This document shows, in pieces, positions 6,511 to 10,909 of a DNA stretch of 10,909 nt (the stretch's first letter is position 1; every line of letters starts with the position of its first letter). The translations under genes and the position numbers were made by a program. This DNA is from Geobacter sp. UBA698. GTDB lineage: Bacteria > Desulfobacterota > Desulfuromonadia > Geobacterales > Pseudopelobacteraceae. Below the pieces are notes generated by a model that ran no database searches, had not been told where the DNA came from, and saw nothing but the letters and a program-made list of their open reading frames with translations. The stretch covers positions 1 through 10,909 of the forward strand of contig DBMM01000059.1 of assembly GCA_002298925.1 (NCBI GenBank), written 5' to 3'.

Positions 6511-7826
6511 GACAGCACCTCGCTTGATTGCGGCAAGCGCTCGCGCAGCAAGCGGTCGAGCCGGCTGCGCAGCGACGCCAGGCCAACGCGATCCACCATC
6601 TCCGCGGCGAAGGCATGGGTCAGCAGGGCGCGCGCCGCAGAGTCGTCCACGCCGCGCGAGCGCAGATAGAAAACCTGGTTGTCATCGAGTTGACCCACCG
6701 TGGCGCCGTGGCTGCACTTGACGTCGTCGGCCCAGATTTCGAGCTGGGGCTTGGTGTCGACCTCGGCCTGCTCCGACAGCAGCAGGTTGTGGTTGGTCTG
6801 GAACGCGTCGCTGTGCTGTGCGTCGGGATGGACAATCACCTTGCCGTTGAACACGGCGCGCGATGCGCCGGCCAGCACGCCCTTGTAAAGCTCGCGACTG
6901 GTGCCGCGCGGTTTGCTGTGGTCGATGCAGGTGTGGTGGTCCATATGCTGGCGGCCATCGCCCATGTACAGCCCGTCAAGCGAGCATTCGGCACCTTCGC
7001 CACTGAGCGTAACGTTGATGTCGGTGCGTGATAGTGCACCGCCCAGCGCGAAGGAACTGGAGAGGAAATGGCTCCCCTCGTTCAGGTCGGCGTTTACCGC
7101 GGCGATGTGAAAGGCTTTGGGGCTTTCTTGTTGCAATTTGTGGTGTTCGATCCGGGCGCTGCTGCCGGCCGCGATGCTGGTCACGACATTGGTGAAATAA
7201 CTTGCCGCGCCAAGCATCGCATGGTGCTCGACGATGCAGGCGCGGCTGTTCGCCCCGGCGATCAGCTGGTTGCGGCAATGGCTTGCCAGATTGTCGGTGC
7301 AGGCAACGAACAGCAGATGGATCGACGTCTCCAGCACCGCGCCCTCCGCCAAATGGATATACGCGCCGTCTGCCATGCAGGCGACATTGAGCGCGGCGAA
7401 ACCGGACGAGTAGCCGCGGCTTTGCCGCGTGAGCAGGGATTGCAGCGTTTCCGGTTCGCGTTCCAGCAAGTCGGCGATGCTGGCAACAGTGACGCCCGCG
7501 GGCAAAGCATCGATGCGCGATAGCGTCGGTATGTGGTGGCCATCGACAAAGACCAGCAGCTGCATATCAGGAAGTACCAGCGTTTCGATTTGCCGTGCCG
7601 TGACAGGCTGGGTGGTGGCTGCACGCAGCGAAAAATGGCCCTGTTCGATCCGCGCGACGCTGGTATATTTCCAGTCTTCGTCGCGCAGTGTCGGGAAGCC
7701 TGTTGTGCGGAAACTTGCCAGCGCCTCCTCGCGCATGTTTGTCAGCCAAGGTAGGCGCTGGCCGGGCAGGGCGGTCTTGACGCGGCTGAACTCGTTCAGG
7801 TAAAGGTTGGATACGGCCATGTTCAT
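6507..7826 (-). CDS. sufD: SufD, subunit of the SufBCD cluster-assembly scaffold
   Basis: 439 residues, typical of SufD. The N-terminal helical part contains FPTLRDEDWKYTSV, a SufD hallmark; the middle forms the right-handed beta-helix; and the C-terminal part has CSHGATVGQLDDNQVFYLRS, which carries the conserved His of the SufB-SufD interface, followed by RALLTHAFAAEMVD. In studied systems SufD pairs with SufB on a SufC dimer and helps iron entry. The start at 7826 overlaps the sufC stop by ATGA; an internal ATG at 7820 is an alternative two codons in. The end overlaps sufS in the same way. Confidence 0.93.
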   Translation of the reverse strand: MNMAVSNLYLNEFSRVKTALPGQRLPWLTNMREEALASFRTTGFPTLRDEDWKYTSVARIEQGHFSLRAATTQPVTARQIETLVLPDMQLLVFVDGHHIPTLSRIDALPAGVTVASIADLLEREPETLQSLLTRQSRGYSSGFAALNVACMADGAYIHLAEGAVLETSIHLLFVACTDNLASHCRNQLIAGANSRACIVEHHAMLGAASYFTNVVTSIAAGSSARIEHHKLQQESPKAFHIAAVNADLNEGSHFLSSSFALGGALSRTDINVTLSGEGAECSLDGLYMGDGRQHMDHHTCIDHSKPRGTSRELYKGVLAGASRAVFNGKVIVHPDAQHSDAFQTNHNLLLSEQAEVDTKPQLEIWADDVKCSHGATVGQLDDNQVFYLRSRGVDDSAARALLTHAFAAEMVDRVGLASLRSRLDRLLRERLPQSSEVLS

Positions 7827-8593
7827 GGCATAACCCCCGTCCGGCTGTCCTTGCCGGCATCGACCCAGCCATAGCCGCGATGCTCCAGTTCCAGCGCAAG
7901 CTCAGGTCCGCCCGAGAGGGCGATGCGCCCTTGCGACAGTACATGCACCCGGTCCGGCACGATGTAGTTGAGCAAACGCTGGTAATGTGTCACCAGGATC
8001 AGGGCGCGCTGCGGGCTGCGCATGTTCTCTATGCCATCGGCGACCACCTTGAGGGCGTCGATGTCGAGGCCCGAATCGGTTTCGTCGAGAATCGCAAGCC
8101 GTGGCTCCATGACCGCCATTTGCAATATCTCGTTGCGTTTTTTTTCGCCGCCGGAAAATCCCTGATTCACTGGGCGGTAAAGCAACGCTTCGTCCATGCC
8201 CATGAACTTGAGCTTGTCCCTGACCAAAGCCAGAAAGTCCACTGCATCCAGTTCCGCTTCGCCGCGATGCAAGCGCTGCGCGTTGAGCGCCGCCTTGAGC
8301 AAATAGATATTGGCCACGCCGGGAATTTCCACTGGGTACTGGAAGGCGAGGAAGACGCCCTCGCGCGCGCGTTCTTCGGGCGACAGGGTGAGCAAGTCAT
8401 GTCCCAGGTAGCGGACTTCTCCCGCAGTTACGGCATAGTTGTCGCGGCCCGCCAGCACCAGGGCCAGGGTACTTTTGCCGGAGCCGTTGGGCCCCATCAC
8501 GGCATGTACCTCGCCGGCTTTTACCGTGAGGTCGATGCCGCGCAGGATGGGTTTGTTGTCGATACTGACATGCAGGTTGCTGATATCGAGCAT
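7823..8593 (-). CDS. sufC: SufC, ATPase of the SufBCD complex
   Basis: 256 residues from the ATG at 8593. All ABC ATPase motifs are present: Walker A GPNGSGKST (34-42, K40), Q-loop in FLAFQYP (about Q85), the signature FSGGEKKRNE (146-155), Walker B LAILDETDSGLD (E171) and the H-loop VTHYQRLL (H203). FSGGEKKRNEILQ is the SufC-specific form of the signature. The start is supported by GAGGTG a few bases upstream; the frame remains open far beyond it only because it runs antisense-like across sufB in another frame. ATP-driven conformational change in SufC opens the SufB-SufD interface for cluster building. It starts 11 bases after the sufB stop. Confidence 0.95.
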   Translation of the reverse strand: MLDISNLHVSIDNKPILRGIDLTVKAGEVHAVMGPNGSGKSTLALVLAGRDNYAVTAGEVRYLGHDLLTLSPEERAREGVFLAFQYPVEIPGVANIYLLKAALNAQRLHRGEAELDAVDFLALVRDKLKFMGMDEALLYRPVNQGFSGGEKKRNEILQMAVMEPRLAILDETDSGLDIDALKVVADGIENMRSPQRALILVTHYQRLLNYIVPDRVHVLSQGRIALSGGPELALELEHRGYGWVDAGKDSRTGVMP

Positions 8594-8604
8594 GAAGCAC
8601 CTCG

Positions 8605-10047
8605 CTAACCGATGCTGCCTTCGAGACTGACGCCGAGCAGCTTCTGCGCTTCCACGGCGAATTCCATCGGAAGCTCCTTGAACACTTCCTTGCAGAAGCC
8701 GTTCACGATCATCGTTACCGCGTCTTCTGCGGCGATGCCGCGGCTCTGGCAGTAGAACAACTGGTCCTCGCCGATGCGCGAGGTGGTGGCCTCGTGCTCG
8801 ACGCGCGCAGTGGGATTCTTCACCACGATATAGGGGAAAGTGTGGGCCGCGCACTTGTCGCCCAGTAGCAGCGAGTCGCACTGCGTGTAGTTGCGCGCGC
8901 CGGCGGCGCTCTTCGCAACCTTCACCAGTCCGCGATAGGCATTGTGGCCGTGGCCCGCCGAAATGCCCTTGGAAATAATTGTGCTGCGCGTATTGCGGCC
9001 GAGGTGCAGCATCTTGGTACCGGTGTCGGCCTGCTGGTAATGGTTGGTCAGCGCGACCGAGCGGAACTCGCCCACCGCATTGTCGCCCTGGAGAATCACG
9101 CTGGGATATTTCCAGGTGATCGCCGAGCCGGTCTCTACCTGGGTCCAGGAGATTTTCGAATTGGCGCCGCGGCAGTCGCCGCGCTTGGTGACGAAGTTGT
9201 AGATGCCACCCTTGCCATGCTTGTCGCCGGGATACCAGTTCTGCACCGTCGCGTACTTGATTTGCGCATCCTCCAGCGCGATCAGTTCCACCACCGCTGC
9301 GTGCAACTGGTTTTCGTCGCGCATCGGCGCGGTGCAGCCTTCGAGGTAACTGACGTAACTGCCCTTGTCGGCGATGATGAGCGTGCGCTCGAACTGTCCG
9401 GTGTTCTTCGCATTGATGCGGAAATAAGTGGACAGCTCCATCGGACAGCGCACGCCGGGTGGGATGTAACAAAACGAACCGTCGGAAAATACCGCTGAAT
9501 TGAGCGTGGCGAAGTAGTTGTCGGTATAGGGCACGACCGAACCCAGATATTGCCTAACCAGTTCTGTATGCTCCTGCACGGCTTCGGAGAAGGAGCAGAA
9601 AATGATGCCCAGTCCGGCCAGCTTCTTCTTGAACGTGGTGGCCACCGAGACACTGTCAAATACCGCATCCACTGCTACGCCGGCGAGCAGCTCGCGCTCC
9701 TTCAGCGGCACGCCAAGTTTTTCGTAAGTGCGCAATAGTTCCGGATCGACTTCATCGAGACTCTTCGGCCCGTCCTTGCTGGACCTGGGCGCGGAGTAGT
9801 AGCAAATGTTCTGATAGTCAATCGGCGGATACTGCACCGTCGACCAGCGCGGCTCGCTCAGGGTCAACCAGTGTCGATAGGCCTTGAGGCGCCATTCGCG
9901 CATGAACTCCGGTTCGTTCTTCTTGGCCGAAATCAGGCGCACCACGTCCTCATTGAGTCCGCTCGGCACGGTATCGGAATCCAGCGTGGTGAAGAAGCCC
10001 TGTTGGTAATCTTGGCCGATGAATTCTTCGAGATTGAAATTACCCAT
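8605..10047 (-). CDS. sufB: SufB, catalytic scaffold subunit of SufBCD
   Basis: 480 residues, full length for SufB. Hallmarks include PEFMREWRLKAYRHW (about 47-60), the beta-helix core, EGCTAPMRDENQLHAAVVE with C238 (equivalent to E. coli C254, the sulfur entry Cys), and YTQCDSLLLGDKCAAHTFPY with C390 (equivalent to E. coli C405, at the assembly site). The equivalences are by motif, not by alignment. The ATG at 10047 has GAGGAA with a 7-base spacer. This is the first gene of the operon. Its leader contains an antisense fragment of an nfeD-like gene, and a strong predicted promoter lies about 285 bases upstream. Confidence 0.96.
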   Translation of the reverse strand: MGNFNLEEFIGQDYQQGFFTTLDSDTVPSGLNEDVVRLISAKKNEPEFMREWRLKAYRHWLTLSEPRWSTVQYPPIDYQNICYYSAPRSSKDGPKSLDEVDPELLRTYEKLGVPLKERELLAGVAVDAVFDSVSVATTFKKKLAGLGIIFCSFSEAVQEHTELVRQYLGSVVPYTDNYFATLNSAVFSDGSFCYIPPGVRCPMELSTYFRINAKNTGQFERTLIIADKGSYVSYLEGCTAPMRDENQLHAAVVELIALEDAQIKYATVQNWYPGDKHGKGGIYNFVTKRGDCRGANSKISWTQVETGSAITWKYPSVILQGDNAVGEFRSVALTNHYQQADTGTKMLHLGRNTRSTIISKGISAGHGHNAYRGLVKVAKSAAGARNYTQCDSLLLGDKCAAHTFPYIVVKNPTARVEHEATTSRIGEDQLFYCQSRGIAAEDAVTMIVNGFCKEVFKELPMEFAVEAQKLLGVSLEGSIG

Positions 10048-10105
10048 TTGCCATTTCCTCTGCCTTACCGGCGTCCATCGGGCGACTGGTTCATGTCGGC
10101 CAACG

Positions 10106-10234
10106 TCGGTGGCGACCTATGTTGCGCCGGGTGGTGCGCGTGCGGCCAGCGCCGGCACCTACATCCTCTATGCCAGTCATATCGCCGCCATGGCGCCGGC
10201 CACCAACCTGGGTGCGGCAACGCCGATCCAGATC
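10106..10234 (+). pseudogene. Internal fragment of an NfeD-type ClpP-like membrane serine protease gene
   Basis: In one plus-strand frame this stretch reads SVATYVAPGGARAASAGTYI, then LYASHIAAMAPATNLGAATPIQI. From family knowledge this is the core of the ClpP-class domain of NfeD1b proteins, with the catalytic Ser in ASAGT and the oxyanion region around it. Only about 43 codons fit. The frame leading in (from 10019) and the tail after it (DGFIVEEIEDN and an AT-rich end with stop at 10330) do not look like NfeD. The partner Lys region and the C-terminal membrane segments are missing. It is a gene scrap, lying antisense within the sufB leader. Confidence 0.62.
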
Positions 10235-10331
10235 GACGGCTTCATCGTCGAAGAGATAGAGGATAACGATGTTTTTTCATTAAAATTATCCCCTAAAGCA
10301 TCTATTTCCTCTGATTTTCTAAACATTTAAA

Positions 10332-10360
10332 ATTATACACACTGTGTTTTTTTTCAGCAA
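10332..10360 (-). promoter_or_regulatory. Near-consensus sigma-70 promoter reading toward sufB
   Basis: On the minus strand, -35 TTGCTG (10360-10355), a 17-base spacer, and a perfect -10 TATAAT (10337-10332). Transcription would start near 10325 and give a 5' leader of about 280 bases before the sufB ATG at 10047. It sits in the most AT-rich stretch of the window (about 10260-10380). No other comparable promoter is evident closer to sufB, so this is the best candidate for the suf operon. Confidence 0.6.
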
Positions 10361-10370
10361 CTCAAATAAT

Positions 10371-10387
10371 ACGACTAAACCAGTCTT
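10371..10387 (-). promoter_or_regulatory. Possible IscR type-1-like operator upstream of the suf promoter
   Basis: GACT (10373-10376), five bases, then AGTC (10382-10385) form an inverted repeat with the core and spacing of the IscR type-1 site (GACT-RWWWY-AGTC); four of the five central bases also fit. The outer halves of the consensus do not match. It ends about 12 bases upstream of the predicted -35. IscR is a known regulator of suf and isc operons, but no iscR gene is in the window. Confidence 0.3.
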
Positions 10388-10451
10388 GTTGCGTCGGTGT
10401 TGGCGCAAACTGGACAAACATGGTTACAGATGATGCAAATCAAAAAATTGA

Positions 10452-10604
10452 AGAGTGCTCTGCTTCTGGATGTGGACGCTTCGACGCCGGAATCAACGGC
10501 AGCGGATAACTTGGGAGCGCATGAACCTGATAGCAACACACTGGCTTCCCATGCCACGCATCTATCACACGTATCCAGAAGCGCGCTTGCGCGTCATTAC
10601 CTGA
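10452..10604 (+). pseudogene. C-terminal remnant of a group II intron reverse transcriptase/maturase
   Basis: A plus-strand frame between TGA at 10449 and TGA at 10602-10604 reads MWTLRRRNQRQRITWERM, then HWLPMPRIYHTYPEARLRV. From family knowledge this resembles the C-terminal end of many group II intron-encoded proteins, which have a TWxRM helix followed by WLPxPRIxHPYPxxR. After the TGA the same frame continues GRSPVRE, the usual C-terminal ending, so the TGA may be a CGA-to-TGA nonsense change. The polymerase domain is absent. The intron RNA domain V starts six bases further on, which supports the identification. No start codon or ribosome site is evident. Confidence 0.58.
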
Positions 10605-10609
10605 GGCAG

Positions 10610-10683
10610 GAGCCCAGTGCGGGAAGTCAGGTCGCTGGGATCTGTGTGTGTGGGGGGGGGGCAACCGGCATTCCTGCCGCGAC
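10610..10683 (+). ncRNA. Decayed group II intron 3' end (domain V and domain VI-like tail)
   Basis: GAGCCCAG (10610-10617) and CTGGGATC (10635-10642) form the lower stem of a domain V hairpin, with a single G-A mismatch at the position that is a G-U pair in the canonical form. The upper stem is broken: TGCG is present at 10618 but its expected CGCA partner is not, and the element is 33 bases instead of 34. The tail that follows has TG repeats, a run of ten G, GCAACCGGCATTCC and CCGCGAC ending at 10683, as at a bacterial intron 3' end. The usual bulged branch-point A (CTACC) reads G here. The RNA is probably inactive. Confidence 0.6.
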
Positions 10684-10865
10684 ACACCTATATTACTTAC
10701 ATGGTGAGGAATCGCACCAAGTATCATGCCGATTTGAAACGCCAGAAGACTGTGTGACAGGCTTGAAAGCGGATGATATCCTGTGGTGGTGAGTCCTTCC
10801 TGGATTGCCGCTCACTTTTCCCGTTCGATTCGTACTCAGGAGAAGGAGACGAGAACATAAGACCA
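10684..10865. other. Short gap without a recognisable gene
   Basis: This stretch between the intron 3' end and the endonuclease V start holds several stops in all frames and no protein I recognise. It contains AAGGAGA at about 10843-10848, but 17 bases from the next ATG, too far for a standard ribosome site. No clear promoter hexamers or terminator hairpin were found. Confidence 0.4.
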
Positions 10866-10909
10866 ATGATAGCCTGTGTCGATGTCGCATATCATGATCT
10901 TGAAGCGAG
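10866..10909 (+). CDS. N-terminus of an endonuclease V-like protein (runs off the window)
   Basis: The ATG at 10866 begins MIACVDVAYHDLEA and the frame is open to the window end. From family knowledge this matches the start of short endonuclease V (deoxyinosine 3' endonuclease) proteins, where a buried strand IACVDVxY carries the first metal-binding Asp. If so, D6 would be the catalytic residue. Only 14 residues are visible, so the call rests on that strand alone. The ribosome site is weak: purine-rich AAGGAGA lies 17 bases away. No other start is present nearby in frame. Confidence 0.5.
   Translation, partial: MIACVDVAYHDLEA

Noticed and set aside
5203..6669. A 488-codon open frame on the plus strand across sufS and sufU
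   Set aside because: It is antisense to intact sufS, whose catalytic motifs are all present; the predicted protein has the low-complexity His/Val/Gly/Arg make-up typical of a GC-rich shadow frame.
8594..9472. Upstream extension of the sufC frame, giving a 549-residue protein
   Set aside because: The extension lies over sufB in another frame and is Arg/His/Gln-rich; SufC begins at ATG 8593 with its own ribosome site and normal length.
10367..10376. TAATACGACT, identical to the first ten bases of the T7 promoter
   Set aside because: The rest of the T7 consensus (CACTATAGGG) is absent; the bases after it are AAACC, so no phage polymerase site is supported.
10397..10792. A 131-codon plus-strand frame across the intron remnant
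   Set aside because: The protein similarity to a maturase lies in another frame, and this one crosses the domain V RNA and the G-run, so it is probably chance.
1..10909. CRISPR arrays, tRNA or rRNA genes
   Set aside because: I saw no regularly spaced repeats, no tRNA-like acceptor or T-loop pattern and no rRNA-like stretches.

Overview
The window reads as a junction between two kinds of bacterial chromosome. The left part (about 1-4240) carries genes of a style I associate with Geobacter-like Desulfuromonadota: a lipobox-bearing amidohydrolase, a small soluble protein, an AmrS-type radical SAM enzyme and a thioredoxin-reductase-like flavoprotein. The central part (about 4240-10380) is a complete minus-strand SUF iron-sulfur cluster assembly operon of proteobacterial type. 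The right end holds scraps of other genes and the start of an endonuclease V gene. The taxonomic reading is inference from protein style; no search was run.

Left block. The C-terminus of an unrecognised protein (1-135, +) is followed by the amidohydrolase lipoprotein (219-1502, +), a degraded C-terminal scrap of a PflA-like radical SAM protein (1588-1740, +) and a 74-residue protein with a strong ribosome site (1780-2004, +). Converging on these from the other strand is a two-gene unit, amrS then the flavoprotein (4139 down to 2119), joined by an ATGA stop/start overlap and preceded by a promoter with a perfect -35 box.

Central block. On the minus strand the order is sufB, sufC, sufD, sufS, sufU, a possible 32-codon ORF, then a Rieske ferredoxin gene. 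sufC/sufD, sufD/sufS and sufU/short ORF each share an ATGA, so translation is tightly coupled. SufC powers the SufBCD scaffold, SufS supplies sulfur from cysteine, SufU accepts that sulfur (its Zn-ligand residues are intact), and the Rieske protein is a likely client or electron carrier. No sufA, sufE, sufT, sufR or iscR is visible. A near-consensus sigma-70 promoter about 285 bases upstream of sufB points into the operon, with an IscR-type-1-like palindrome just upstream of its -35.

Right block. Between the promoter and sufB lies, antisense to the operon, a short piece of an NfeD-type membrane serine protease gene. Beyond the promoter is the 3' end of a group II intron: a broken reverse transcriptase C-terminus, a recognisable but damaged domain V, and a domain VI-like tail. 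After about 180 bases without a recognisable gene, an endonuclease V-like gene starts at 10866 and runs off the window. The fragments on both sides of the SUF operon suggest that it was inserted or rearranged into this place.
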